Shown piece after piece: positions 20,707 to 31,180 of a DNA stretch of 64,000 nt. Positions within the stretch are counted from its first letter, which is position 1. Each line of letters opens with the position of its first letter. Made by a program: the position numbers and the translations under genes. Location of the stretch: NCBI GenBank assembly GCA_903824045.1, contig CAIJVD010000020.1, positions 1 through 64,000 of the forward strand, read 5' to 3'. The notes beneath the pieces were generated by a model, which worked only from the letters and a program-made list of their open reading frames with translations, was not told the origin of the DNA and ran no database searches. Source of the stretch: an uncultured Chlorobiaceae bacterium (GTDB taxonomy: Bacteria; Bacteroidota; Chlorobiia; Chlorobiales; Chlorobiaceae).

Positions 20707-20779
20707 AGCGGGAGACGAGACTCGAACTCGCGACCAACAGCTTGGAAGGCTGTGACTCTACCAACTGAGTTACTCCCGC
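20707..20779 (-). tRNA. tRNA-Gly (anticodon UCC)
   Basis: Folded by eye on the minus strand from 20779 to 20707, 73 nt. The acceptor stem is GCGGGAG/CTCCCGC. The D stem is ACTC/GAGT. The anticodon stem ACAGC/GCTGT carries loop CTTCCAA, giving anticodon TCC. The variable loop has 5 nt. The T stem is GCGAG/CTCGT with one G-U pair and loop TTCGAGT. The discriminator base is U, as for bacterial tRNA-Gly. CCA is not encoded. It sits 11 bases after rplN and 34 bases before rplX, in the same orientation, inside the ribosomal protein operon. Confidence 0.96.
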
Positions 20780-20790
20780 CTGCGCTCCGT

Positions 20791-21159
20791 TTAAAGCACC
20801 TCTGGTGCCAACGAGACAATCTTCATATATTTTCTGTCGCGAAGTTCACGTGCAACAGGTCCGAAAATACGGGTACCTCTTGGCTCACCCTGTGCATTAA
20901 GGAGAACGACTGCGTTTTCGTCAAACCGGATATAGGATCCATCCTTTCTTCTCTGCTCTTTGACGCAACGGACGACAACTGCCTTGCAGACATCTTTCTT
21001 CTTGACTACACCACCAGGCACAGCGGCTTTGACCGATACGATAACCTGATCACCCAATGCGGCATAACGCCTGCCGGTTCCGCCGAAGACATGAATACAG
21101 CGAACTTTCTTGGCTCCGCTGTTATCGGCAACAACCAGGTTTGTTTCTTTCTGGATCAT
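20791..21159 (-). CDS. rplN: 50S ribosomal protein L14
   Basis: 122 residues, exactly the usual length. It starts [27 protein letters not shown] and ends [13 protein letters not shown]. It contacts 16S rRNA in an intersubunit bridge. It follows rpsQ by 43 bases and is followed by the tRNA-Gly gene. Confidence 0.98.
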   Translation of the reverse strand: MIQKETNLVVADNSGAKKVRCIHVFGGTGRRYAALGDQVIVSVKAAVPGGVVKKKDVCKAVVVRCVKEQRRKDGSYIRFDENAVVLLNAQGEPRGTRIFGPVARELRDRKYMKIVSLAPEVL

Positions 21160-21202
21160 CCTTTTTCAAACTTTAGTAGATGTATAAAAATCAACTCTTA
21201 CC

Positions 21203-21502
21203 TTACTTGGCCTTTTCGAGAATCTCGACAAGACGGCAGCTTTTTCTCTTGCTCAGCGGACGGCACTCAACAATCTTGACAAGATCACCGATTCCGGCTT
21301 CATTCTTTTCGTCATGCGCCATAAGGCGGGTGGTCTTCTTGAAATATTTCTTGTAGACTGGATGCTGTACCCGACGCTCGACAATAACGACAATAGCCTT
21401 GTCCATCTTATCACTGACAACCTTTCCGGTCCAGCTCTTCTTTTTTGATCTTACCGCAGCATTCTGTTCCATAGATGCACTGCCTGTTTTATTTTCTTCC
21501 AT
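21203..21502 (-). CDS. rpsQ: 30S ribosomal protein S17
   Basis: 99 residues from the ATG at 21502 ([13 protein letters not shown]). The open frame goes up to a TTG at 21538 that overlaps rpmC, which is unlikely to be used; a shorter start at [11 protein letters not shown] (21472) is possible. The S17 OB-fold core runs from [20 protein letters not shown] to the final [10 protein letters not shown]. No strong ribosome binding site decides the start. Confidence 0.93.
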   Translation of the reverse strand: MEENKTGSASMEQNAAVRSKKKSWTGKVVSDKMDKAIVVIVERRVQHPVYKKYFKKTTRLMAHDEKNEAGIGDLVKIVECRPLSKRKSCRLVEILEKAK

Positions 21503-21534
21503 GTAAGTAAACCGGTTTATTGTTTGCCTGGCTA

Positions 21535-21741
21535 TCAACCCTGAACCGCTTCAGTGGCTGAAAGTTGATGGAGCCTTGTTTTCATGCGTGCAATATCCCG
21601 CCGTGAATTGCGGTATATCATGGGATTCTGCGGTTGCTCGATCACCTTGTAAAAATTGATGTCGGCAAGTCTGTCCTCGAGCTCTCTGATCTTGTCTACC
21701 AGCTCCTGTTTGCCCAATGCCGCAATTTCATACTTTTTCAT
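21535..21741 (-). CDS. rpmC: 50S ribosomal protein L29
   Basis: 68 residues forming the usual two-helix hairpin, with the family signature [22 protein letters not shown]. It lies at the polypeptide exit tunnel. It sits between rplP and rpsQ. Confidence 0.97.
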   Translation of the reverse strand: MKKYEIAALGKQELVDKIRELEDRLADINFYKVIEQPQNPMIYRNSRRDIARMKTRLHQLSATEAVQG

Positions 21742-21774
21742 AATATGTAACCTCTTGTCGAATTAATTGCTCGA

Positions 21775-22194
21775 TTATCCTTCAAAATCAGGACGGATAA
21801 CAAATCTCGTCTTGATCGGTAGCTTCTTTGCTGCAAGGCGGAATGCCTCAGTGGCAACCTCGATGGGTACGCCGTCGGCCTCAAACATCACTCGCCCGGG
21901 TTTAACGACTGCTACCCAGAACTCGGGAGAACCCTTACCTGAACCCATTCGGGTTTCAGCTGGCTTCTTGGTCACCGGCTTGTCCGGAAAAATCCTGATC
22001 CAGATTTTACCATCCCTCTTCATGAACCTTGTCATTGCGACACGGGCAGCCTCGATCTGGCGGCTGGTGATCCATGCTGATTCAAGTGCTTTAAGACCAA
22101 ATGTACCGAAAGAGACATCCGTTCCGCGACCGGCGTTGCCCTTCATCCGGCCTCTCATCGTCTTTCTATACTTAACTCTCTTTGGCATTAACAT
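21775..22194 (-). CDS. rplP: 50S ribosomal protein L16
   Basis: 139 residues starting [16 protein letters not shown] two codons downstream is a possible alternative start. Conserved segments [24 protein letters not shown]-like [27 protein letters not shown] and VKPGRVMFE are present. It helps organise the A-site tRNA pocket. It lies between rpsC and rpmC. Confidence 0.98.
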   Translation of the reverse strand: MLMPKRVKYRKTMRGRMKGNAGRGTDVSFGTFGLKALESAWITSRQIEAARVAMTRFMKRDGKIWIRIFPDKPVTKKPAETRMGSGKGSPEFWVAVVKPGRVMFEADGVPIEVATEAFRLAAKKLPIKTRFVIRPDFEG

Positions 22195-22241
22195 ACCGGC
22201 GACTCCATTCTTTTTCTGTTGTTTTGGTACTTAAACTCTAT

Positions 22242-23027
22242 TTATGGCCTTTTATTAGCAGCCCTGGGACGACGACGCTTGTTGCGGTCACCGCGACTGT
22301 CTCCGCGGTTGTCACCACGGCCTCTTGCACCCGAATCGCTGCGTCTCTCCTTCATTCTCTTCATCTCGTCCTCTTCAATGGCATCGATGCGCTGGACGAG
22401 CACTTCGCCTTTGTAGACCCACACCTTGATACCGATGGTTCCGGCAATGGTATGAGCAGTAACACTTGCATAATCAACGTTGGCACGAATAGTGTGAAGC
22501 GGAATCTTCCCCTCCTTGTACTGCTCGGCTCGGGCAATTTCAGCTCCGCCGAGACGACCGGCACACCTGATCCTTACACCCTCTGCACCGGAACGCATCG
22601 CCTGCTGGATCGCCTGCTTCATCGCTCTTCTGAACGAGACGCGGTTTTCAAGCTGGTATGCGATGTTGTCGCCGATGAGCTGAGCCTCAATCTCGGGCTT
22701 GATCACCTCGATAACATCAATCTTCACCTCTTTGCCGCTGATACGGCTGAGTTCCTGTGAAAGATTGTTGATCTCTTCGCCTTTTCTTCCAACGACAGCA
22801 CCTGGTCGGGCTGCGTGAATATTGATCCTGACGTTCTTTGTTGTCCTTTCGATCACGATACGGGCAATGCCGGCTCTCTCACGTTTGAGTCTCGCAAGAA
22901 TGTAGTTGCGGATAACGTGGTCCTGCTTGATCTTTTCGGATATGACAGGGCTGTCATCATACCAGCGTGACGTCCAGTCCTTGATAATTCCAAGCCTGAA
23001 TCCAGTAGGATTAACTTTCTGACCCAA
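22242..23027 (-). CDS. rpsC: 30S ribosomal protein S3
   Basis: 261 residues. [23 protein letters not shown] opens the protein. The KH domain follows ([17 protein letters not shown]), and then the C-terminal S3 domain ([22 protein letters not shown]). A tail of about 35 residues rich in Arg, Gly and Asp ([19 protein letters not shown]) extends it beyond the E. coli length of 233. It takes part in mRNA entry and helicase activity. Confidence 0.98.
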   Translation of the reverse strand: MGQKVNPTGFRLGIIKDWTSRWYDDSPVISEKIKQDHVIRNYILARLKRERAGIARIVIERTTKNVRINIHAARPGAVVGRKGEEINNLSQELSRISGKEVKIDVIEVIKPEIEAQLIGDNIAYQLENRVSFRRAMKQAIQQAMRSGAEGVRIRCAGRLGGAEIARAEQYKEGKIPLHTIRANVDYASVTAHTIAGTIGIKVWVYKGEVLVQRIDAIEEDEMKRMKERRSDSGARGRGDNRGDSRGDRNKRRRPRAANKRP

Positions 23028-23042
23028 TGTTCTCTCCTTGTT

Positions 23043-23402
23043 TTATTTTGTTACTGGATTCTTAACCTTATCGATGACGATCGTCAGATGATTCGATCTT
23101 TTGCGGACCCTGTAGGCGCGTCCCATCGGAGCCGGAAGCATCCTTTTGAGTGTTGTTCCCTGATCGACAAATACTGCCTTGACGAAAAGCTCACGGTCAC
23201 TCACCCTTTCATCCGGATTGAGCTGCGCATAGTTGGCAACTGCCGATTTCAAGGTCATGATCAGGTTGCGTGAAGCAGCCTTGGTCGAGTTGAGCAGAAT
23301 GGCTTTAGCCTGATCGACGGGTTTGCCACGGACGAGACCGGCCACAAGACGCATTTTCCTCGGCGATGTCGGCGTGTGCCTTAATATTGCTTTAGCTTCC
23401 AT
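23043..23402 (-). CDS. rplV: 50S ribosomal protein L22
   Basis: 119 residues with the family core [23 protein letters not shown] and the beta-hairpin tip ([23 protein letters not shown]) that lines the exit tunnel. It lies between rpsS and rpsC. Confidence 0.98.
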   Translation of the reverse strand: MEAKAILRHTPTSPRKMRLVAGLVRGKPVDQAKAILLNSTKAASRNLIMTLKSAVANYAQLNPDERVSDRELFVKAVFVDQGTTLKRMLPAPMGRAYRVRKRSNHLTIVIDKVKNPVTK

Positions 23403-23432
23403 TATAGTCTTTACCCTTTCGCGTTATTCAAT

Positions 23433-23729
23433 TTATTTTTTCTTTGGAGCCGAGCCGCCTTTTTCAGCCTTTCCGCCGGCATGGCCGCGAAATGTTCTCG
23501 TCGGGGCAAACTCACCAAGCTTGTGACCAACCATGTTATCACCTACATATACGGGCACATGGCTCTTGCCGTTGTGTACCGCAATGGTATGACCGACAAA
23601 ATCAGGTGAAATCATTGAGCTTCTGGACCAGGTCTTGATGACCTTTTTCTCTCCCTTGCTATTCATGTCAAGGATCCGCTTTTCCAGCTTTATATCAATG
23701 AACGGTCCCTTTTTAAGTGATCTTGGCAT
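23433..23729 (-). CDS. rpsS: 30S ribosomal protein S19
   Basis: 98 residues. Starts [19 protein letters not shown]; includes [25 protein letters not shown] and [18 protein letters not shown]. It forms the 30S head with S13. It follows rplB by 33 bases. Confidence 0.98.
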   Translation of the reverse strand: MPRSLKKGPFIDIKLEKRILDMNSKGEKKVIKTWSRSSMISPDFVGHTIAVHNGKSHVPVYVGDNMVGHKLGEFAPTRTFRGHAGGKAEKGGSAPKKK

Positions 23730-23762
23730 AGTTCCTCTGCTTGTTGTTGTTTTCCGCTATAA

Positions 23763-24602
23763 TTATTTGGCGTTTCTGCCGCGTACGATCAATTTCTGTG
23801 ACGCCTTCTTCTTGTTTCTGGTCTTCAGACCCTTCGCAAGCTGACCCCATGGAGACTTCGGATGCCTTCTTCCACCGCCGGATTTCGACTTGCCTTCACC
23901 GCCACCCATCGGGTGATCGACCGGGTTCATCGCCATACCTCTTGTCTGCGGACGGATACCGAGCCAGCGGCTTCTTCCTGCCTTGCCGAGCACGATGTTC
24001 TCGTGATCTGCATTGCCCACGACACCGATTGTTGCGCGGCACTCAACCCTGATCTTGCGGATCTCGCCGGATGGCAACTTCAAGGTAACATAATCACCTT
24101 CACGAGCGGCAAGAACAGCGTATGCTCCTGCTGATCTGACGATTTGACCACCCTTGCCTGCCTTCATCTCCACATTGTGGATATCAGTACCGAGCGGGAT
24201 GTTTTTCAGCGGCATGGTGTTTCCGGCCTTGATTTCGACCTTCTCTCCACTCTCCACCGTATCGCCTACCTTCAAACCTTTCGGGGCGAGAATATAACGT
24301 TTTTCTCCATCATTGTAATGCAATAATGCAATTCGTGATGAACGGTTCGGATCATACTCAATTGCAGCAACGTTTGCAGGTACGCCATCCTTGTTGCGCT
24401 TGAAATCGATAATCCTGTAATGCCTCTTATGTCCGCCACCTCTGTGTCTGGAGGTTTTTCTGCCGGCGGCATTACGGCCACCCGACTTCTTTAAAGGCAC
24501 AAGCAGGCTTTTTTCAGGCGTGCTTTTGGTGATTTCATCGAACGCAGGGTATGACATGAACCTCGACCCTGGCGTAACCGGCGCTAATTTCCTTATAGCC
24601 AT
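23763..24602 (-). CDS. rplB: 50S ribosomal protein L2
   Basis: 279 residues, close to the E. coli 273. The N-terminal RNA-binding domain ([23 protein letters not shown]) is followed by the peptidyl-transferase-proximal loop ([18 protein letters not shown]), which carries the functionally important His. It lies between rplW and rpsS. Confidence 0.98.
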   Translation of the reverse strand: MAIRKLAPVTPGSRFMSYPAFDEITKSTPEKSLLVPLKKSGGRNAAGRKTSRHRGGGHKRHYRIIDFKRNKDGVPANVAAIEYDPNRSSRIALLHYNDGEKRYILAPKGLKVGDTVESGEKVEIKAGNTMPLKNIPLGTDIHNVEMKAGKGGQIVRSAGAYAVLAAREGDYVTLKLPSGEIRKIRVECRATIGVVGNADHENIVLGKAGRSRWLGIRPQTRGMAMNPVDHPMGGGEGKSKSGGGRRHPKSPWGQLAKGLKTRNKKKASQKLIVRGRNAK

Positions 24603-24633
24603 TTGAATGTATGATCTATCCTTTTATAAATAT

Positions 24634-24945
24634 CTATCCTTCGCTCTTCTGGGACGAACCAGAGTAATAATCGATCGCCTGGCCATCAGCAAGAGTGACA
24701 ATCGCTTTCTTCCAGTCGCTCTTCTTTCCTGTAATCAGGCCTTTACGCGTGTTCTGGCGACGGGACTTGCCGAGGCAGTAGACGGTGCGTACCGATTTGA
24801 CATCAACACCGAACTTCTCTTCGATAGCCATCTTGATATCGATCTTGTCAGCTTCAGGCTTGACAACAAATACATACTGTCCTTTCTGCTCAGTAAGCCC
24901 TGTACTTTTTTCAGTCAGCCATGGGCGCAACAACGGGTTTTTCAT
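24634..24945 (-). CDS. rplW: 50S ribosomal protein L23
   Basis: 103 residues. It shows [28 protein letters not shown] and the basic loop ([23 protein letters not shown]). It docks trigger factor and SRP at the exit tunnel. It lies between rplD and rplB. Confidence 0.97.
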   Translation of the reverse strand: MKNPLLRPWLTEKSTGLTEQKGQYVFVVKPEADKIDIKMAIEEKFGVDVKSVRTVYCLGKSRRQNTRKGLITGKKSDWKKAIVTLADGQAIDYYSGSSQKSEG

Positions 24946-24977
24946 CTCTTTAACTCCTTTTTCTGGAAAACTGCGGG

Positions 24978-25604
24978 TTACCCTAATGTATCTTCTATTA
25001 CCTTCAACGCAGCCTTCTGCACAAGCACGGTCTGGCTGTTCATAATATCATAGGTTGACGCCTTGTCGGCTGTCATGATATTGAGTACCTCAATATTTCT
25101 GCCTGATCTGGCTATGATCATATCATATTCCGGAGTCAGCAACAGCGTTTTTTTCGTGGCAAGACCGAGGTTCTTGAGAATAGCTGCAAAGGGCTTGGTC
25201 TTGATCTGCTCCAGGCTGAAGTCCTCGACAACGACGATCTTTCCTGCCTGAGCCTTGGCACTCAAAGCGGAGCGTCGAGCAAGAAGCTTCACCTTCTTGT
25301 TGACTTTCTGCTCGTAAGTGTGCGGGGTTGGGCCGAAGATCGTTCCGCCGCCGCTGTTCAACGGAGAACGGGATGAACCCTGGCGTGCATTACCGGTACC
25401 TTTCTGGCGTAAAGGCTTTCTTCCGCCGCCTCTGACTTCGGCACGTGTTTTCGACTTGTGCGTACCCTGACGCCGGTTTGCGAGAATCGACTTTACATCG
25501 AGGTAGATCGCATGTTCAGAGACTTCAGTGCCGAATATATCGTCACGGAGTGTTACCACTTCCCCCGTTTCAGTACCTGCGGTATTTAAGACTTTAAGTT
25601 CCAT
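24978..25604 (-). CDS. rplD: 50S ribosomal protein L4
   Basis: 208 residues from [14 protein letters not shown] at 25604; four further in-frame codons upstream are not family-like. The extended loop ([24 protein letters not shown]) reaches the exit tunnel. In E. coli L4 represses its own S10 operon; no leader structure could be assigned here. It follows rplC by 19 bases. Confidence 0.97.
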   Translation of the reverse strand: MELKVLNTAGTETGEVVTLRDDIFGTEVSEHAIYLDVKSILANRRQGTHKSKTRAEVRGGGRKPLRQKGTGNARQGSSRSPLNSGGGTIFGPTPHTYEQKVNKKVKLLARRSALSAKAQAGKIVVVEDFSLEQIKTKPFAAILKNLGLATKKTLLLTPEYDMIIARSGRNIEVLNIMTADKASTYDIMNSQTVLVQKAALKVIEDTLG

Positions 25605-25623
25605 AGCTACGAGCATTCAGCAT

Positions 25624-26253
25624 TTACTTTTTTATAGAGACAATCTTGACATAGGAGTTTCTCGGTCCAGGAACAGCTCCCTTGATCACGATAAGATTCG
25701 ATTCCGGCATAATCTTGACAATCTCGAGATTCTGCACGGTTACATTGTCAGAGCCCATCCGGCCACCCATTCTGGTGCCCTTGAAAACCCTGGAAGGATC
25801 AGATGAACCGCCGACTGAACCCGGCGCTCTCAACCTGTCGGACTGACCGTGCGTTCTTGAACCGCCGCCAAAGTTATAGCGCTTGACGACACCGGCAAAC
25901 CCCTTTCCTTTCGATACGCCGAGAACATTAACCTTCTCGCCTTCGGTAAACAGGTCGACCGTCACAGGACTGCCAAGTTCAAGCTCCCTGTCAAGCTCGG
26001 AAAAATTGAATTCCGCAAGCTTGTAGCCAGGGGTGACTCCGGCCTTTTTATAATGACCCCGGAGAGGCTTTGTTATCTTCTTTTCGTCCCTTTCACCGAT
26101 ACCTACCTGATAAGCATCGTAGCCATCCGTATCAACACGCTTTACCTGCGTAACAAAGCATGGTCCTGCCTGAATAATCGTGCAGGATACAGCCTCGCGT
26201 TTATCATTGAACAAACGGGTCATGCCGATTTTCTTTCCAAGAATCGCACCCAT
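25624..26253 (-). CDS. rplC: 50S ribosomal protein L3
   Basis: 209 residues. The start [15 protein letters not shown] and the peptidyl-transferase loop ([31 protein letters not shown]) are canonical. It nucleates 50S assembly. It lies between rpsJ and rplD. Confidence 0.98.
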   Translation of the reverse strand: MGAILGKKIGMTRLFNDKREAVSCTIIQAGPCFVTQVKRVDTDGYDAYQVGIGERDEKKITKPLRGHYKKAGVTPGYKLAEFNFSELDRELELGSPVTVDLFTEGEKVNVLGVSKGKGFAGVVKRYNFGGGSRTHGQSDRLRAPGSVGGSSDPSRVFKGTRMGGRMGSDNVTVQNLEIVKIMPESNLIVIKGAVPGPRNSYVKIVSIKK

Positions 26254-26276
26254 ATAATTAGCTCTTTTCTAATTCT

Positions 26277-26588
26277 TTAAGACTTAATTTCAACATCAAC
26301 GCCGCTGGGAAGCTCAAGCTTCATCAGCATATCAATAGTTCTGGACGTCGGGTTTATAATTTCAATCAGCCTCTTGTGAGAGGAGAATGAAAACTGCTCA
26401 CGGGATTTCTTGTCGACATGCGGAGACTTGTTTACAGTATACACATGCGATTTCGTGGGCAGCGGTATTGGACCAAAGATGATGGCATCGGTCTGCTTCA
26501 CTACATCAATAATCCTTAATGCCCACTTATCAACCAGACTATGGTCGTAAGACTTGAGCTTGATCCTGATCTTTTGCTGTACAGCCAC
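26277..26588 (-). CDS. rpsJ: 30S ribosomal protein S10
   Basis: 103 residues, GTG start at 26588 ([21 protein letters not shown]). Contains the family signature [28 protein letters not shown]. Also known as NusE, a partner of NusB/NusG in antitermination. It is the first gene of the S10 operon, immediately after the tuf terminator. The promoter must therefore lie in the short stretch 26589-26615 or upstream within readthrough. Confidence 0.97.
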   Translation of the reverse strand: MAVQQKIRIKLKSYDHSLVDKWALRIIDVVKQTDAIIFGPIPLPTKSHVYTVNKSPHVDKKSREQFSFSSHKRLIEIINPTSRTIDMLMKLELPSGVDVEIKS

Positions 26589-26615
26589 TTGTCAACCCTG
26601 TTTCTATGTTATCAA

Positions 26616-26648
26616 TAAAAAGGGGCGGGATTTTCGGCCCCGCCCCTG
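26616..26648 (-). terminator. Terminator between tuf and the S10 operon
   Basis: On the minus strand AGGGGCGGG pairs with CCCGCCCCT around a 9-base loop and is followed by TTTTTATTG. It starts about 18 bases after the tuf stop. It separates the str transcript from rpsJ, although some readthrough may feed the S10 operon. Confidence 0.88.
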
Positions 26649-26665
26649 GACGCCATACAATCTTC

Positions 26666-27847
26666 TTACTCGATGATCTTCGTTACTGAACCTGCACCAA
26701 CCGTGCGGCCACCCTCGCGGATAGCGAAACGCAGTGCCTCATCCATAGCGATAGGAGCAAGTAGCTCAACTTCAACCGAAAGGTTGTCGCCAGGCATAAC
26801 CATTTCCACGCCTTCAGGAAGGGTAACAGATCCGGTGACGTCAGTGGTACGGAAGTAGAACTGAGGACGGTAACCGTTGAAGAACGGTGTGTGACGGCCG
26901 CCTTCCTCTTTCCTCAGGATGTAAACCTCAGCCTTGAACTTGGTGTGTGGCTTGATGGTGCCCGGCTTTGCGATAACCATACCGCGCTCGAGCTCGGTCT
27001 TGTCGACACCGCGAAGAAGAAGACCAGCGTTATCGCCTGCCTGTCCTTCGTCAAGAAGCTTCTGGAACATTTCGATACCGGTGACAACCGACTTGCGGGT
27101 CGGCTTGATTCCGACGATCTCGACCTCTTCGTTGATCTTGATGCGGCCCCTCTCGATCCTTCCGGTACCGACGGTACCACGACCGGAGATGGAGAAAACG
27201 TCTTCAACCGGCATAAGGAACGGTTTGTCAACGTCACGAACCGGCTCAGGAATGAATTCGTCAACTGCATCCATAAGTTCCATGATCGACTTTTCAGCTT
27301 CTGCATCACCGTCAAGTGCCTTCAGGGCTGAACCCTTGATGATCGGAATATCGTCGCCAGGGAAGTTGTACTCGGTGAGCAGCTCGCGAAGCTCAAGCTC
27401 AACAAGCTCGATAAGCTCCGGATCTGCGATGTCAACCTTGTTCAGGAATACGACAAGTGCAGGAACGTTGACCTGACGGGCAAGCAGGATGTGCTCGCGA
27501 GTCTGAGGCATAGGACCGTCGGTACCGGCGACAACAAGAATCGCGCCGTCCATCTGGGCAGCACCGGTGATCATGTTTTTGATGTAGTCAGCGTGGCCAG
27601 GACAGTCGATGTGCGCATAGTGGCGCTTTTTTGTCTGGTACTCGACGTGTGCCGTGGAGATGGTGATACCGCGCTCTCTTTCCTCAGGAGCTTTATCAAT
27701 GCTGCCGAAATCGCGCTGGAGGGCAAGACCCTGCTTTGCAAGAACGGAAGTGATTGCTGCGGTCAGGGTGGTTTTACCATGGTCAACGTGACCGATTGTT
27801 CCGATATTTACATGAGGTTTATCCCTCTTGTAGGACTCTTTTGCCAT
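26666..27847 (-). CDS. tuf: Elongation factor Tu
   Basis: 393 residues. GTPase motifs: GHVDHGKTT (G1), DCPGHADY (G3), NKVD (G4) and GSALKAL (G5). All three domains are complete, ending [15 protein letters not shown]. It delivers aminoacyl-tRNA to the ribosome. It is the last gene of the str operon, 67 bases after fusA, and is followed by a strong terminator. Only one tuf copy is in the window. Confidence 0.99.
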   Translation of the reverse strand: MAKESYKRDKPHVNIGTIGHVDHGKTTLTAAITSVLAKQGLALQRDFGSIDKAPEERERGITISTAHVEYQTKKRHYAHIDCPGHADYIKNMITGAAQMDGAILVVAGTDGPMPQTREHILLARQVNVPALVVFLNKVDIADPELIELVELELRELLTEYNFPGDDIPIIKGSALKALDGDAEAEKSIMELMDAVDEFIPEPVRDVDKPFLMPVEDVFSISGRGTVGTGRIERGRIKINEEVEIVGIKPTRKSVVTGIEMFQKLLDEGQAGDNAGLLLRGVDKTELERGMVIAKPGTIKPHTKFKAEVYILRKEEGGRHTPFFNGYRPQFYFRTTDVTGSVTLPEGVEMVMPGDNLSVEVELLAPIAMDEALRFAIREGGRTVGAGSVTKIIE

Positions 27848-27914
27848 AACTTATCTCCGTGTCGGTTATCTGTTATTGTTTGTAATAGTTAAATCGTATA
27901 AAGTCCAGCCTGGC

Positions 27915-30029
27915 TTAATCCGAATCCTTGGTCTGCCTCTTCTCCTGCAGTGACTCTGCAATGCTGCGAGGCACCTCGCGGTAGCTTTCGAACTCCATCG
28001 AGTAGTTTGCGCGACCCTGACTCATCGAACGAAGATCGGTAGAGTAACCGAACATCGCCGAAAGCGGGACTTTCGCATTGACAAACTGCGCTCCAGCCCT
28101 CTGACCCATACCTTCGATATGACCGCGGCGGCTCGACAGATCGCCCATGACGTCGCCAAGATACTCTTCCGGGGTGACAACTTCAACTTTCATGATCGGT
28201 TCGAGGAGTACCGGGTCAGCTTTCTTCGCTCCACCCTTGAAACCTATGGAACCGGCGATCTTGAATGCCATTTCCGAAGAGTCAACCTCGTGATACTTTC
28301 CATCGAGGAGAGTAACCTTGATATCCTGCATCGGGAAGCCTGCGACGACACCGCCCTTCATAGCCTCCTGAACACCTGCATTGACAGCCGGGATATACTC
28401 ACGGGGAATAACACCACCCTTGACTGCATCGACAAACTCATACCCCTTGCCCTCTTCGAGCGGCTCGACGCGGAGGACGACCAGACCAAACTGGCCCTTA
28501 CCACCCGACTGACGCACGAACTTGCCTTCGAACTCGACTGACTTGCGAATGGTTTCGCGGTAAGCAACCTGCGGCTGACCTACGTTGGCCTCGACCTTGA
28601 ACTCGCGACGGAGGCGGTCTACAAGAATCTCGAGGTGAAGCTCACCCATACCGGCAATCAGCGTCTGACCAGTTTCGTCATCGGTCTTGACCTTGAAGGT
28701 AGGATCCTCTTCAGCAAGCTTGGCCAGTGACATGCCGAGCTTGTCGGAATCGACTTTGGTTTTAGGCTCAATGGCAATCTCGATAACCGGCTCAGGAAAG
28801 ACCATCTTCTCGAGAACTACCGGATGATTTTCATCACAGATCGTATCACCGGTGCGGACATCTTTCAATCCCACAGCTGCAGCGATATCACCGGCGTATA
28901 CACAATCCAGATCCTCTCTCTTGTTGGAGTGCATCTGAAGCACACGACCCACACGCTCTTTCTTGCCGGTCATCGTGTTCAGAACATAACTGCCAGCCTT
29001 GAGAACACCGGAATAGACCCTGAAAAAGGTAAGCTTGCCGACAAACGGGTCAGTAGCAATCTTGAATGCGAGACCTGCAAAGGGCTCTTCGTCCTTAGGC
29101 TCACGGATAACCGGCTCATCAGTACGGGGGTGGTGACCCTCGACCGCTCCGACATCAACAGGGGATGCAAGATACTCGACAACTGCATCGAGCATGAACT
29201 GAACACCCTTGTTCTTGAAGGAGGAACCGCAAAGCACCGGAATGATGCTGACCTTGAGTGTAGCCTGACGAAGTACGGAACGAACCTCCTCTTCAGTAAT
29301 CTCTTCGCCGTTCAGATACTTCTCGAGAAGCGTATCGTCAACTTCCGAGACAGCCTCAAGCATATTGATCCGCCATGTCCTTGCCTCGTTCTGAAGGTCA
29401 TGAGGAATCTCGACTTCGTTATAGGTACTGCCGTCGTCCTTGTTATAGATAATACCCTTCATTCTGATCAGATCGACAAAACCGGCAAAGATCTCTCCCT
29501 CGCCGATCGGAATCTGAAGCGGAACGGGGTTCGCACCAAGCCTCTCCCTGATAGCCTTGACGGTATCGAAGAAGTTAGCGCCAGTCCTGTCCATCTTGTT
29601 AACATAGGCAATCCTCGGTACACCATACTTGTTCGCCTGGCGCCAGACCGTCTCGCTCTGGGGCTCAACGCCGCCGACAGCGCAGAAGAGCGCAACAGCA
29701 CCATCAAGAACACGAAGCGAACGCTCGACCTCAACCGTAAAGTCGACGTGCCCTGGTGTATCGATAATATTGATACGGTGATTGATGCCTGAGTAGTTAC
29801 CAAACTTGGGAACCCAGAAACAGGTGGTAGCAGCCGAGGTGATAGTAATACCCCTCTCCTTCTCCTGCTCCATCCAGTCCATGGTCGCTCCGCCATCATG
29901 CACCTCACCCATGCGATGCAATCGACCGGTATAATAGAGAATCCTCTCTGTCGTGGTCGTCTTGCCAGCATCGATGTGAGCCATGATGCCGATATTGCGT
30001 ACTTTATCTAAATCAACCAGCCTTGCCAT
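27915..30029 (-). CDS. fusA: Elongation factor G
   Basis: 704 residues, normal for EF-G. GTPase motifs [24 protein letters not shown] and [10 protein letters not shown] are intact. Domains II-V follow, including the domain IV segment [12 protein letters not shown] at the end. It catalyses translocation and, with RRF, recycling. It lies between rpsG and tuf. Confidence 0.99.
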   Translation of the reverse strand: MARLVDLDKVRNIGIMAHIDAGKTTTTERILYYTGRLHRMGEVHDGGATMDWMEQEKERGITITSAATTCFWVPKFGNYSGINHRINIIDTPGHVDFTVEVERSLRVLDGAVALFCAVGGVEPQSETVWRQANKYGVPRIAYVNKMDRTGANFFDTVKAIRERLGANPVPLQIPIGEGEIFAGFVDLIRMKGIIYNKDDGSTYNEVEIPHDLQNEARTWRINMLEAVSEVDDTLLEKYLNGEEITEEEVRSVLRQATLKVSIIPVLCGSSFKNKGVQFMLDAVVEYLASPVDVGAVEGHHPRTDEPVIREPKDEEPFAGLAFKIATDPFVGKLTFFRVYSGVLKAGSYVLNTMTGKKERVGRVLQMHSNKREDLDCVYAGDIAAAVGLKDVRTGDTICDENHPVVLEKMVFPEPVIEIAIEPKTKVDSDKLGMSLAKLAEEDPTFKVKTDDETGQTLIAGMGELHLEILVDRLRREFKVEANVGQPQVAYRETIRKSVEFEGKFVRQSGGKGQFGLVVLRVEPLEEGKGYEFVDAVKGGVIPREYIPAVNAGVQEAMKGGVVAGFPMQDIKVTLLDGKYHEVDSSEMAFKIAGSIGFKGGAKKADPVLLEPIMKVEVVTPEEYLGDVMGDLSSRRGHIEGMGQRAGAQFVNAKVPLSAMFGYSTDLRSMSQGRANYSMEFESYREVPRSIAESLQEKRQTKDSD

Positions 30030-30074
30030 AAAAAATATATTTCGCCTTTTAGCAACACATTTAACAAAAGAAAC

Positions 30075-30542
30075 TTAGAACCTGAAATGAGCAAACGCCT
30101 TGTTCGCATCAGCCATACGGTGTACCTCGTCACGCTTCTTCACCGATGCACCCTGCTCGTTAGCCGCGTCAATCAACTCGGCAGCAAGCTTCTCAGCCAT
30201 TGATCTGCCGCCGCGCTTCGCCGCATACATCTTGAGCCAGCGGAATGCAAGCGCGCCTCTGCGGGAAGCCTTGACCTCCATCGGAATCTGGTAGGTCGCA
30301 CCACCAACTCTCTTGCTGCGAACCTCGACAACCGGAGCGATGTTCGACATCGCCTTGCGGTATACCTCCAGAGGCTCCTCGCCGCTCACCTTCTCACCTA
30401 TGATCGCGAAGGCGTCATAAACGATCTTCGTCGCAACAGCCTTCTTGCCATCAAGCATTACCGCATTGATAAAGCGGGCAACACTCTCATCGCCGTAACG
30501 GAAATCACCACCGATTCTTTTATAACTACCTTTTTTTGACAT
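30075..30542 (-). CDS. rpsG: 30S ribosomal protein S7
   Basis: 155 residues. It includes GDESVARFINAVMLDGKK, the beta hairpin EVRSKRVGGATYQIPMEV and the C-terminal helix ending HRMADANKAFAHFRF. In E. coli S7 represses the str operon. It lies between rpsL and fusA. Confidence 0.98.
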   Translation of the reverse strand: MSKKGSYKRIGGDFRYGDESVARFINAVMLDGKKAVATKIVYDAFAIIGEKVSGEEPLEVYRKAMSNIAPVVEVRSKRVGGATYQIPMEVKASRRGALAFRWLKMYAAKRGGRSMAEKLAAELIDAANEQGASVKKRDEVHRMADANKAFAHFRF

Positions 30543-30569
30543 AGCCTTCTTCTGAATTTATGATTCGAC

Positions 30570-30974
30570 TTATCTCTTACCTTTCACAGGAGCCGCCGCA
30601 CCAGCCTTAGGCTGCTTGGCTCCGTACTTCGAACGACTCTGCTTGCGATCAGCTACACCGGATGTATCCAGCGAACCGCGCACGATGTGATATCTCACAC
30701 CAGGAAGATCCTTTACCCTGCCGCCACGAATCAGAACAATGGAGTGCTCCTGAAGATTGTGACCTTCACCCGGGATATAAGCCGTAACCTCAATCTTGTT
30801 GGACAACCTTACACGCGCAACCTTCCGCAATGCGGAGTTAGGCTTTTTTGGCGTGGTCGTGTAAACACGAGTACAAACCCCGCGCTTCTGCGGGCATTTC
30901 TCAAGCGCTGGTGACGCTGTTTTCGACGCTTTTACACTTCTTCCACGTCTGATAAGCTGCTGAATCGTCGGCAT
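30570..30974 (-). CDS. rpsL: 30S ribosomal protein S12
   Basis: 134 residues. The decoding-centre loops [16 protein letters not shown] and [13 protein letters not shown] carry the lysines corresponding to K43 and K88 of E. coli, so the protein looks streptomycin-sensitive. The tail is Lys/Ala-rich. It is the first gene of the str operon, with a candidate promoter about 90 bases upstream. Confidence 0.98.
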   Translation of the reverse strand: MPTIQQLIRRGRSVKASKTASPALEKCPQKRGVCTRVYTTTPKKPNSALRKVARVRLSNKIEVTAYIPGEGHNLQEHSIVLIRGGRVKDLPGVRYHIVRGSLDTSGVADRKQSRSKYGAKQPKAGAAAPVKGKR

Positions 30975-31059
30975 ACTGAAACTCTCTTTCTATTTAAAAA
31001 CCTCTGATTACGAAAAACGCAATACTCTGTAAAGCAATAAGGACAGACAATGTAAGCGA

Positions 31060-31088
31060 ATTATGAAAATAAACAAAACCTAAAGCAA
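31060..31088 (-). promoter_or_regulatory. Candidate sigma-70 promoter of the str operon
   Basis: On the minus strand TTGCTT (31088-31083) and CATAAT (31065-31060) are separated by 17 bases, in AT-rich DNA. The expected start lies about 80 bases before rpsL. It falls between the end of the glycosyltransferase gene (31181) and rpsL. This is pattern reading only; no start site data. Confidence 0.5.
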
Positions 31089-31180
31089 CATTTTTAGCCT
31101 CTTGCGGTAAATTATTTCCGTTGCCTCTTCTACACTGGTTTATCAGGAAAATGCGGTCATTGTTCTGGATGCGGAATTGA

